Assembly: GCA_021773635.1 (NCBI GenBank)
Contig: JAJFJV010000038.1
Span: 1-39,673 of the forward strand
Direction of reading: 5' to 3'
From: Gammaproteobacteria bacterium
Lineage (GTDB): Bacteria > Pseudomonadota > Gammaproteobacteria > HK1
Length of the DNA stretch: 39,673 bases
Positions 1-6,536 of this stretch are shown here, piece after piece (within the stretch, counting starts at the first letter, position 1; every line of letters begins with the position of its first letter). The translations under genes were made by a program, and so were the position numbers. The notes under the pieces are model-generated. The model made no database searches, was not told where the DNA came from, and worked only from the letters and a program-made list of their open reading frames with translations.

Positions 1-156
1 GGGATGCCAGAAATGGCGCATGTACTCACCCAGGGGGGTATCCGGGCCACACTCACTCAGCAGGGTGCCCGGTTCCGGAATAACTGAACTGTAATAACCA
101 CCATAAGGAATCAGCTTGGGACGCCCGGCGGTTTTCTCTGCTTTAGTTGCACTCAT
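1..156 (-). CDS. Rieske non-haem iron oxygenase, N-terminal fragment cut by window edge
   Basis: The first 52 codons of a minus-strand gene are present; the rest lies outside the window. The ATG at 156 is preceded by GGAGAG at a good distance. The visible part aligns without gaps to the N-terminus of the next gene, whose start is at 2073, with 38 of 52 residues identical by my count. Both share the block GRPKLIPYGGYYSSVIP and then the LGxYMRxFWxP motif that precedes the Rieske domain in oxygenase alpha subunits. The gene is therefore a tandem paralogue of its neighbour and probably a terminal oxygenase subunit as well. The Rieske and catalytic-iron motifs are not visible, so function is inferred only from the paralogue. 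The substrate is unknown. Confidence 0.8.
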   Translation of the reverse strand, partial: MSATKAEKTAGRPKLIPYGGYYSSVIPEPGTLLSECGPDTPLGEYMRHFWHP

Positions 157-467
157 CAAACACTCTCCAAAGAATAGCAGGTTGAAATAAGGGAATTGAG
201 CCCCTTCCATCTCCGCATATGCAAGGTGGAGCAGGCCGCGAATGCGAGACTCTCTCATTTACAGAAGCAGCTGTCCAATTAAATTTGGAGAAATAAACAC
301 TTATAAAACATGGGGTTATTGGTGTTTCTTGCGAATAAACGACTACGCAGAAAACGCGAGCTAATGCCCTAAGGCATTGTTGGAATTCACAAAAGCCATT
401 GCCGGATAGAGCGGAAAAGATGGGACGAGCGGTGGCGCATTGAGAACGGCTACCTGCGCAGCCGCAC
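157..467 (-). promoter_or_regulatory. Gene-free region carrying the leader of the first Rieske gene
   Basis: This stretch has no convincing gene. On the minus strand it contains AATTGGACAG (271-280 on plus), followed downstream by a GAGAGTC-type box near 245-257. Both elements recur upstream of the second Rieske gene (2208-2217, then near 2185-2195), so they are likely conserved promoter or operator parts that were duplicated with the gene. An AT-rich TATAAG lies near 300 on the minus strand, but I see no clear -35 partner. The open frame across the region has no family features and is probably chance. Confidence 0.4.
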
Positions 468-500
468 AAAAAAAAGGGGGCGCATAAAGCGCCCCCAAAA
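468..500 (-). terminator. Rho-independent terminator of the second Rieske gene
   Basis: A perfect 8-bp GC stem (GGGGGCGC at 476-483 with GCGCCCCC at 489-496, loop ATAAA) lies just downstream of the stop at 529. On the minus strand it is followed by a run of eight T. The position and polarity fit termination of the oxygenase transcript. Confidence 0.88.
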
Positions 501-528
501 CTACACTGAGTTTTTAGCTAAACAGAGA

Positions 529-2073
529 CTAATCGTAGCTCTTCTCAAGCTCTGCATACTTCTCGTTGATGAAGGCCACCCGATCAGCACCCTTGAGACC
601 ACTATCAAGACTTTCCGTGTTCAGGGCAATAATCTTGTCAGCGATATCACGACGACGGGCAACCTCGTCCGGCAGGTTTTTCGCGCCCGGGATCATCAGG
701 ATGTTGCCCTGACAGTAGACACTCGGGGTCGGATCTTTCTTGAACCACTCATTGAAGGCAGATGCCGAAGCGTTGGGGTTGTCACCACTCAACGCATCAC
801 GCAGCAGCTTGCGGAACATGTAGACACCACCGTCCGCCTTCATCGGGTTCTCCAGGGAGTGCACCGCGATAGGACGCTGCGAGATGATCGCCTCGTAATC
901 GCCCGGTGCCCACTGTGCGTCCTTGTAGGACTCACGGCTCCGGTGATCCGGCTGCGGCACCGGGAACGGAACTCTCTCTCCATCCGAACCCGCCTTTGCA
1001 TCCCAGTACTTCTGCAGTTCCGGACGACGACGGGAAACCTGGCCGTCGAGGAAGTCGATGGTCTCGAAACCGATGAGATGCTTGAGCGCCACACCGATAC
1101 CACGCGGGTCGATGCCCGGGCCAATCACCCGCCAGCCAATCATCTTGCTCGCGGTGTCGTTAACCGGCACCGTCCAGCGAATCATGTGCAAGCGGCTAAA
1201 CACCTTGCGCGCCTCACCCGTCTCAAAGAGATAGGAGTGGAAGCTGATATCCGGCAGCATCTGCTGATTGATACGGATGAAGATCTTGCCGTCATCAATG
1301 CGTCGTGAGGAGGTCCAGGCCATGGAACGACCTTCGTTAACCGGGTAAAACTGCAGGTCAGGACGCACCAGATAGGGAGCCGCACCGGCCTCACCAAAGG
1401 TAGTGGACTGTTCATGTCCCGGCACTACAGCGGTGGTGTGCAGTGGAATGTGATGGTACTGATCAGCAGAGTTATCCTGCACCTGCAACCAGTTACAATC
1501 CTGATAGTTACTGAAGGCTACCAGCTCGTCACCATCAGCGACGGTGAAGCCGTCTTCCCATTCGGGGAAAGCAGGCTCTTCTTCCGGCGGGCCCATATAG
1601 GCAAACACCAAGCCACTACGCTCAAAGGCCTTGTAGGCGGGCTGCCAGACACCAGCGGCAAATTTCTCACCTTCGGCTTCTTCACCCTTGGCGGCGGGAA
1701 CCTCGAGGCACTTGCCATCTACATCGAATACCCAACCGTGATAGCAGCACATGATGCCCTGCTCTTTTACCAGGCCGTATTCCAGTGAGGCACCACGGTG
1801 ACAGCAATGGGCGTGGAGTACGCCAACATTACCACTCAGGTCGCGGAAGGCCACCAGCTCTTCACCGAAGAGCTCGACGTAACGCGGGGTATCGGTCAGC
1901 TCTTCCGACAAACACACCGGCTGCCAGAAGCGGCGCATATAATCGCCCAGCGGGGTGCCAGGACCGGACTCGGTCAACAACGGCTCGGTATCCGGAATAA
2001 CGGAGCTGTAATAGCCGCCATAAGGAATCAGCTTGGGACGCCCGGCGGTAAGATCTGCTTTATTTACACTCAT
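529..2073 (-). CDS. Rieske [2Fe-2S] aromatic ring-hydroxylating oxygenase, alpha-type subunit
   Basis: This 514-residue protein is a Rieske non-haem iron oxygenase, which uses electrons from a reductase to insert oxygen into aromatic or related substrates. The Rieske cluster ligands are visible as C90-x-H92 and C109-x2-H112. The mononuclear iron motif D204-x2-H207-x4-H212 follows, within a DxNW...DN..D context where many relatives have EN rather than DN. The start at 2073 is chosen over longer possibilities because GGAGAAG precedes it and the N-terminus matches the tandem paralogue. No beta subunit, ferredoxin or reductase gene is seen, which suggests a homo-oligomeric enzyme of the phthalate, vanillate or phenoxybenzoate oxygenase type that borrows electrons from elsewhere. 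The substrate cannot be told. A strong terminator ends the gene, so it is probably transcribed alone. Confidence 0.9.
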   Translation of the reverse strand: MSVNKADLTAGRPKLIPYGGYYSSVIPDTEPLLTESGPGTPLGDYMRRFWQPVCLSEELTDTPRYVELFGEELVAFRDLSGNVGVLHAHCCHRGASLEYGLVKEQGIMCCYHGWVFDVDGKCLEVPAAKGEEAEGEKFAAGVWQPAYKAFERSGLVFAYMGPPEEEPAFPEWEDGFTVADGDELVAFSNYQDCNWLQVQDNSADQYHHIPLHTTAVVPGHEQSTTFGEAGAAPYLVRPDLQFYPVNEGRSMAWTSSRRIDDGKIFIRINQQMLPDISFHSYLFETGEARKVFSRLHMIRWTVPVNDTASKMIGWRVIGPGIDPRGIGVALKHLIGFETIDFLDGQVSRRRPELQKYWDAKAGSDGERVPFPVPQPDHRSRESYKDAQWAPGDYEAIISQRPIAVHSLENPMKADGGVYMFRKLLRDALSGDNPNASASAFNEWFKKDPTPSVYCQGNILMIPGAKNLPDEVARRRDIADKIIALNTESLDSGLKGADRVAFINEKYAELEKSYD

Positions 2074-2184
2074 CGTTTCACTTCTCCATACATGAGCAAA
2101 TTTATTGGATAGTAATCCAGGAAGCAGGCCCTGATGCGCGTTCTTCCACGTCGACTCCAGATGTGGTGCGCTGACCTGAAGCGC

Positions 2185-2217
2185 GACTCTCGCACCGGGC
2201 CAAAATTCTGTCCAATT
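2185..2217 (-). promoter_or_regulatory. Conserved leader boxes upstream of the second Rieske gene
   Basis: On the minus strand AATTGGACAG (2208-2217) is followed by a GAGAGTCGCGC box, as in the leader of the first Rieske gene. They lie about 115-145 bp before the ATG, compared with about 90-125 bp in the first leader. TTGGAC could act as a -35 element, but no good -10 is apparent. Conservation between the two leaders is the main evidence. Confidence 0.35.
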
Positions 2218-2256
2218 CATTTATTACATGTGATTTATTGCGTAAAAGAATAATCA

Positions 2257-2272
2257 CCCTATGATCGTAGGG
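2257..2272. promoter_or_regulatory. 16-bp near-perfect palindrome, operator candidate
   Basis: CCCTATGATCGTAGGG is an inverted repeat with a single T/G mismatch pair. It lies in the AT-rich gap between the ABC ATPase stop and the second Rieske gene, about 185 bp upstream of that gene's ATG. It resembles a dimeric regulator site. No such site was found upstream of the first Rieske gene. Confidence 0.3.
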
Positions 2273-2368
2273 ATATTAAGGCTTCAACTCTTATTTATGC
2301 CGGAGGCAGGAGAAACACTACTGGCCGAAAACGAGGAAAAAACCAGAGCACCACCAAGCAAAGGCAAT

Positions 2369-3112
2369 CTAGGGCGCAGATATGCACGCCAAGTATGCCT
2401 GCTCCAGACTACCGCCAAATTGTTGCCGGCACGCCTCAGGGGTACCAACGAAACGGAGCCGCCCGCCATGGAGGATTCCCATGCGATCACAAAGGGACTC
2501 GACATCCGTGAGCAGATGAGTGCTAAAGAATACGGTTCGCTTGCGGGCACGCAATTCCTCAAGAAAACGTTTTACGAGGATTCGCGCCTTGGGATCGAGC
2601 CCCGACATGGGCTCATCAAGGATATAAAGCTCCTTGTTACTCAGAAAACAGGCGATGAGACCGAGCTTCTGGGCCATGCCCTTGGAATACTGCCGCACCG
2701 GCCGGGCCAGGGCGGCCACCTCCAGATCCAGACTGGCACACAGGGCCTCCAAGGTGGCGGTATCTGCCCCGCTCCCGTGTAAACGCGCCGAGTACCGCAG
2801 AAAGTCCCTACCGGTCAGGTAGTAGGGTGGCAGGAAACGCTCGGGCAGATAAGCCAGACGACGCCTCGCCGCAATCAGGCGGTGAGAGACACCAAAAACC
2901 TCGATCTTCCCGCTATCCATCTCAGAGAAATCCAGCAGGCCTTTCAGGCTGGTAGTCTTTCCAGCACCGTTGACTCCCACCAACCCAAAAAACTCACCCT
3001 GGGTTACGGAAAATGAGAGGTCCTTCAGCACCGGGGTGCGCCCAAAGCACTTGTCCACCCCGGTGAAGGAAATGGCAGGAACAACATCCGATGATGACAC
3101 TTCGGTCATCAT
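2369..3112 (-). CDS. ABC exporter ATP-binding protein
   Basis: This is a 247-residue nucleotide-binding subunit of an ABC-2 type exporter. It has a Walker A motif (GVNGAGKTT), a Q-loop region, a signature motif in the variant form YSKGM, Walker B with D-loop (LYILDEPMSGLDP) and the switch histidine in FFSTH. The ATG at 3112 is preferred because AAGGA lies 7 nt upstream. The sequence is of the NatA/CcmA/GldA-like single-domain class. No permease lies next to it; the only one in the window is at 7337-8107, and I infer that the two work together although two pilin genes, a cyclase and an unknown gene separate them. It follows the second pilin gene by 51 bp in the same direction and may be cotranscribed with it. 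The transported substrate is unknown. Confidence 0.9.
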   Translation of the reverse strand: MMTEVSSSDVVPAISFTGVDKCFGRTPVLKDLSFSVTQGEFFGLVGVNGAGKTTSLKGLLDFSEMDSGKIEVFGVSHRLIAARRRLAYLPERFLPPYYLTGRDFLRYSARLHGSGADTATLEALCASLDLEVAALARPVRQYSKGMAQKLGLIACFLSNKELYILDEPMSGLDPKARILVKRFLEELRARKRTVFFSTHLLTDVESLCDRMGILHGGRLRFVGTPEACRQQFGGSLEQAYLACISAP

Positions 3113-3163
3113 CAACAGGTCCTTGAGGCGAGAACAACTCTGCGAGATATAAGGGTAAAGGTG

Positions 3164-3886
3164 CTAGTAGAGGTGGATACCATTGCAGTCCTGATCATCC
3201 GCTGCCACATTCCAGATAAACGGTGCCGCTGCGGTAATACACGTGGCCAACATGCCGCCCCAGTTGTTGGCATTGGCAAAGATAACCGGTGCTGCCAGTG
3301 CTCCCCGAATCACGCCGGTTAGTGGTACACCGTCATCCAGTTTGATATCCAGTTCAAGCATGATGCTCACGGGGACACCCCGCCCGATCACCAGATTAAG
3401 ACGCACCGGATTGGTACCCTGATAATCTGAAGTACGACCAATGGTCACGACATTGTTGAAGGCATTGAGAGGAGCCAGGTTATTGGTGGTACTGGGCTCC
3501 ACCGCGGCACTGCCTAGATAGGCGCCCTGTATGAACCCGGCCTTGGAAAGCTGTTCCCACAGGGCATTGGCCTCATCATAGACATTGGCACCTGCCACGT
3601 TATCCAGACGGCCATTGTTATTACCGCCGCCGGTAACGGCCACACCAATAGCCGCACCCGCCGGCACAGCCCCCCAGTCACCAGGGACATTGCGGTAGCG
3701 ATCAACAAACCCGAAATAGGCTGCCTGGATATGGCTGCTCATGTCTGCCAGGTTGCGAACCTTGGCACTGTTAATCATCTCCTGGCCTTTCAGGATGGCA
3801 CCCAGCAACAGGCCGATAATCACCAGCACGATGGCGATTTCCACCAGCGAGAATCCAGCCTCACGCCGCCGCAGACCCCTCTCCAT
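3164..3886 (-). CDS. Type IV prepilin, second of a tandem pair
   Basis: The 240-residue protein has a class III signal peptide with an 11-residue basic leader ending in EAG, cleaved before FSLVE, which keeps the conserved Glu at mature position 5. A hydrophobic assembly helix follows (IAIVLVIIGLLLGAILKG). The globular part has a glycine/asparagine-rich GGGNNNGRLDN loop. Near the C-terminus two cysteines, roughly 18 residues apart, could close a D-loop disulfide as in type IV pilins. It is a close paralogue of the pilin at 4037-4750. GGAG sits 5 nt before the ATG. A terminator lies between the two pilin genes, so this copy probably has its own weaker promoter or depends on read-through. I infer a filament subunit of the MSHA-like system encoded nearby. 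Confidence 0.9.
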   Translation of the reverse strand: MERGLRRREAGFSLVEIAIVLVIIGLLLGAILKGQEMINSAKVRNLADMSSHIQAAYFGFVDRYRNVPGDWGAVPAGAAIGVAVTGGGNNNGRLDNVAGANVYDEANALWEQLSKAGFIQGAYLGSAAVEPSTTNNLAPLNAFNNVVTIGRTSDYQGTNPVRLNLVIGRGVPVSIMLELDIKLDDGVPLTGVIRGALAAPVIFANANNWGGMLATCITAAAPFIWNVAADDQDCNGIHLY

Positions 3887-3941
3887 TGCAACTCCTTGCA
3901 GTATTCATCCAGAACCAAAAAAAACATTCTGTTCACGGAAT

Positions 3942-3969
3942 AGTATATAGCACGGATATTTTGACAAAG
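3942..3969 (-). promoter_or_regulatory. Possible sigma-70 promoter for the second pilin
   Basis: On the minus strand a -10-like TATACT (3942-3947) is separated by 16 bp from a poor -35-like CTTTGT (3964-3969), about 55 bp before the pilin ATG. The site lies just past the terminator of the first pilin gene, where a separate promoter would be expected. The -35 match is weak. Confidence 0.3.
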
Positions 3970-3978
3970 GGTGCCGAT

Positions 3979-4007
3979 AAAAAAAAGCCCGGCACAAGCC
4001 GGGCTTT
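3979..4007 (-). terminator. Terminator of the first pilin gene
   Basis: The stem AAAGCCCGGC (3984-3993) pairs with GCCGGGCTTT (3998-4007) around a 4-nt loop. On the minus strand a T run follows. It lies 30 bp after the stop of the pilin gene at 4037 and would cap a short, abundant pilin transcript. Confidence 0.87.
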
Positions 4008-4036
4008 GAATTACCTTGGCAGGAGGTACTACAGTT

Positions 4037-4750
4037 CTAATATAGAAAGACCGAGTTACAATCTTGGTCATCCGCAGCAACGTTCCAGATAAAGGGGGCT
4101 GCGGCCGTCACACACGTGGCGGTGGTGGCGCCCCAGTTGTTGGCCCCCGCAAAAATCGTAGCTGCAGCCAGCGAACTCCGTAGCACGCCGGTGATGGGTA
4201 TACCATCGTCCAGTTTGGTATCCAGCTCCAGCTGGATGTTCACTGGCACCCCGCGCCCGAGTACCAGTAGCAGGCGCACCGGAGCCGTTCCCATGTAGTC
4301 GGGAGTACGACCAATGACTACCACGTTATTAAAGGCATTAAGTGGCGACAGGTTATTAGTTGTGGTGGGCTCTGTAGCGGCTGTTCCCGCATAAGCACCC
4401 TGAATAAATCCCGCCTTGGAAAGTTGTTCCCACATCGCATTTGCCTCGTCATAGACATTGGCACCCGCGACATTATCCAAACGTCCATTGTTATTGCCAC
4501 CACCCGTAATCGCCACACCGATAGCGGCCGTTGCGGGAGCCGCAGCCCAGTCACCGGGTACCCGGCGATAGCGGTCAATGAAACCAAAATAGGCCGCCTG
4601 GATACCGGCATTCATATCGGCAAGGTTGCGCACCCGGGCACTGTTGATCAGCTCTTGCCCCTTGAGTATGCCGCCGAGCAACAGGCCAATGATTACCAGC
4701 ACGATGGCAATCTCGACCAGAGTAAATCCGCTTTGCTTTTTGTTCATCAT
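4037..4750 (-). CDS. Type IV prepilin, first of a tandem pair, likely major pilin
   Basis: This is a 237-residue prepilin with a short basic leader (MMNKKQSG) cleaved before FTLVE, with Glu at mature position 5 and a long hydrophobic helix. It shares the GGGNNNGRLDN loop and the C-terminal cysteine pair with its downstream paralogue. Two adjacent ATG codons (4750 and 4747) follow GGAGG at 5 and 8 nt, and either may be used. A sigma-54 -24/-12 element lies about 55 bp upstream of the start and a strong terminator follows the gene, so it is probably transcribed as a single-gene, highly regulated unit. That is the usual pattern for a major pilin. The assembly machinery is encoded at 10,136-24,726. 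The tandem duplication could give two alternative or mixed filament subunits. Confidence 0.92.
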   Translation of the reverse strand: MMNKKQSGFTLVEIAIVLVIIGLLLGGILKGQELINSARVRNLADMNAGIQAAYFGFIDRYRRVPGDWAAAPATAAIGVAITGGGNNNGRLDNVAGANVYDEANAMWEQLSKAGFIQGAYAGTAATEPTTTNNLSPLNAFNNVVVIGRTPDYMGTAPVRLLLVLGRGVPVNIQLELDTKLDDGIPITGVLRSSLAAATIFAGANNWGATTATCVTAAAPFIWNVAADDQDCNSVFLY

Positions 4751-4781
4751 TACTTCCTCCGGGGAAACTGATTGGTTTAGT

Positions 4782-4799
4782 GCTTCCCTCTTGGGAAAC
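4782..4799 (-). other. Hairpin at the expected 5' end of the pilin mRNA
   Basis: On the minus strand GTTTCCC and GGGAAGC can pair (7 bp with one G-T) around an AAGA loop. The expected start from the sigma-54 promoter falls within or just before this stem. A 5'-terminal hairpin could protect the pilin transcript, but this is an inference. Confidence 0.35.
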
Positions 4800-4804
4800 T
4801 ATCA

Positions 4805-4821
4805 AGCAATATCAATGCCAA
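4805..4821 (-). promoter_or_regulatory. Sigma-54 (-24/-12) promoter for the first pilin gene
   Basis: The minus strand reads TTGGCATTGATATTGCT. The GG and GC dinucleotides are separated by exactly 10 bp, and the 16-base consensus TGGCACGN4TTGCW is met at all specified positions except C6 and G7. Transcription would start near 4794, leaving a leader of about 45 nt with GGAGG before the ATG. The window encodes a sigma-54 activator with an intact GAFTGA motif in the pilus operon, which supports the assignment. Confidence 0.75.
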
Positions 4822-5236
4822 CCTTTGTCGCTGCCCAGGAACTGATACGCTACCGGCCGACCCCACCCTCCCGGCACTTGCCGCCGTCCAGCCCACTGTC
4901 TAGACTCAGCAACGTTTTAAACGGAGTGCCTAATAGCCGAAATTCGGAGCATACGGAAAGTTACACTGGATTCCCGCATCGGCGGATATAAGCGTAGTGG
5001 TGCCTTTGAAGGCCCCCGCGTTCCGCCCAGACCCTCGTACACGTTGGGAATTAGCTGGAAACCCGATCATTCGTGGCCGCGCACGCGCGGCTGCGTGACA
5101 GCAACACAGGGGGCCAGGGAATAGCGGTACAACAGGGATGTCCGGGCACCATATTCTACGGAAACAACGGAGCTTCCGGATACTTGCCCTGTATAGTTTT
5201 AAGAGGCGCCCAAGAACCAACAACAACGGAATGCCC
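4822..5236. other. Gene-free region between divergent pilin and cyclase genes
   Basis: No convincing gene is present. The pilin side holds two short perfect or near-perfect palindromes, GTCTAGAC (4898-4905) and CGTTTTAAACG (4913-4923). They sit roughly 105-130 bp upstream of the predicted pilin start, a usual distance for binding sites of sigma-54 activators. A 16-base GC palindrome, GCCGCGCACGCGCGGC, lies at 5076-5091. A TATAGT about 40 bp before the cyclase start could be its -10. The roughly 107-codon minus-strand frame here has no family features. Confidence 0.4.
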
Positions 5237-6493
5237 ATGCTGAAGACTCTCAAGCCCTACCGCGCTCAGATAGCCGTCGTACTGGGTGTATTTATACTTT
5301 TCATGGCCAACGCCATCGGCTCCTTCCAGTTCTTCCTGGATTTTGGACCCGGCGCCTCCAGCCTGCGGGCAACCGCGGGCAGCCAGGAGTTCTATGTTCT
5401 TCTGGTTCTGGGCATCACCCTCTCCTTTCTGCTTCCGGTACTTAGCCCCATTAAGGCATCGATCTGCACCCTGATTGCCACCGTGCCGGTGTTCTATATG
5501 GGCGTCTCGCCGGCAGCCGCACGTTCGCTGGTGCCAATGGAATATTCCCTGCTCACCATCCTGATCCTGTTCGGGGTCAACGTGCTCGCAAGCTGGTTCA
5601 GAGAAAATCATAAAAAACAAGAGCTTCTTGGCGTTTTTGGGCAGTATGTCCCACCCGAGCTGGTGGCTATTATCAATCAGGGTACGGAACGCCCCAACCT
5701 TGAAGGTGAAGCTCGTGAAATGACCGTGATGTTCTGCGATGTGCATAACTTCACCAGCATCTCCGAGGGGCTGGGCCCGCGCCAGCTCACGGCACTCCTG
5801 AATGCCCTGCTCACCCCCATGACGCGTATCGTCTACAAGCATGGGGGCACCATCGACAAGTACATTGGGGATGCGCTCATGGCCTTTTGGGGTGCGCCAC
5901 TCGAGAACCCGCAACACGCCAGAAACGCCCTCCTCGCCGCCCTGGAGATTCAGCAAACGGTGCGCGAACTCGCCTCCACCTTCCGCAGCCGTGGATGGCC
6001 AGAAATCACCCTTGGAGTGGGACTAAATTCCGGCGTCATGAATGTAGGCAACATGGGCTCTGAATACCGTATGGCCTATACGGTGATTGGCGATGCCGTG
6101 AACCTCGCATCGCGTCTCCAGGACCTGACACGCGTCTACCATAGCGGCATTATCGTGGGTCAGACGACCCAGTTAGCGGTACCGGAAATGCTCTATAGAG
6201 AGCTCGATTTGGTGCAGGTTAAGGGCAAAAAGGTGCTTACGCGCATTTACGAACCCTGTGGTCCGGCAGACAGTATGAGCGAAGCCGTTCAGAAAGCAGT
6301 GAAGCAGCATAATCAGGCCCTGAGTCACTACTTCCAGCGTGAATGGGACACGGCGGAATCCTTGTTTCAGACACTCGAGCCGATGCCCGCTACCGACAAG
6401 CAAAAGGGTCTTTATCTGGAGCGAATCAAAGCATATCGGCTCAATCCACCGCCACCGGAATGGGAAGGGGAAACGCGCTACCTGGAGAAATAA
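5237..6493 (+). CDS. Membrane-bound class III adenylate cyclase
   Basis: The protein is about 418 residues long. Four predicted membrane helices (about 11-28, 52-70, 72-90 and 103-121) are followed by a class III nucleotide cyclase domain. The metal-binding aspartates are D168 (in MFCDVHNFTS) and D212 (in YIGDALMAFW). K208, in the DKYIGD block, is the lysine that reads adenine in adenylate cyclases. The transition-state Asn and Arg are present in DAVNLASR. Relatives often carry a CHASE2 sensor between the first helix and the following helices; here only about 22 residues lie in that place. ATG codons exist at 5138, 5231 and 5237; the last is preferred because CGGA lies about 6 nt upstream, but this is uncertain. 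It is divergent from the pilin gene and convergent with the next gene. I infer a cAMP link to pilus control. Confidence 0.85.
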   Translation: MLKTLKPYRAQIAVVLGVFILFMANAIGSFQFFLDFGPGASSLRATAGSQEFYVLLVLGITLSFLLPVLSPIKASICTLIATVPVFYMGVSPAAARSLVPMEYSLLTILILFGVNVLASWFRENHKKQELLGVFGQYVPPELVAIINQGTERPNLEGEAREMTVMFCDVHNFTSISEGLGPRQLTALLNALLTPMTRIVYKHGGTIDKYIGDALMAFWGAPLENPQHARNALLAALEIQQTVRELASTFRSRGWPEITLGVGLNSGVMNVGNMGSEYRMAYTVIGDAVNLASRLQDLTRVYHSGIIVGQTTQLAVPEMLYRELDLVQVKGKKVLTRIYEPCGPADSMSEAVQKAVKQHNQALSHYFQREWDTAESLFQTLEPMPATDKQKGLYLERIKAYRLNPPPPEWEGETRYLEK

Positions 6494-6507
6494 CGGTAAA
6501 AAACTGC

Positions 6508-6536
6508 CGAAAAGTCAACGTACTGTCGACTTTTCG
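6508..6536. terminator. Weak inverted repeat between convergent genes
   Basis: CGAAAAGTC (6508-6516) is repeated inverted as GACTTTTCG (6528-6536). It overlaps the end of the minus-strand gene and follows the cyclase stop by 15 bp. The stem is AT-rich, so any bidirectional termination would be modest. Confidence 0.3.

Noticed and set aside
143-469. A minus-strand open frame of about 108 codons in the leader of the first Rieske gene.
   Set aside because: It runs into the start of the known gene in another frame, is cysteine-rich without pattern and has no plausible ribosome-binding site.
4930-5253. A minus-strand frame of about 107 codons between the pilin and cyclase genes.
   Set aside because: It contains arginine/cysteine-rich unpatterned sequence and lies across the expected cyclase promoter; there is no motif or good start signal.
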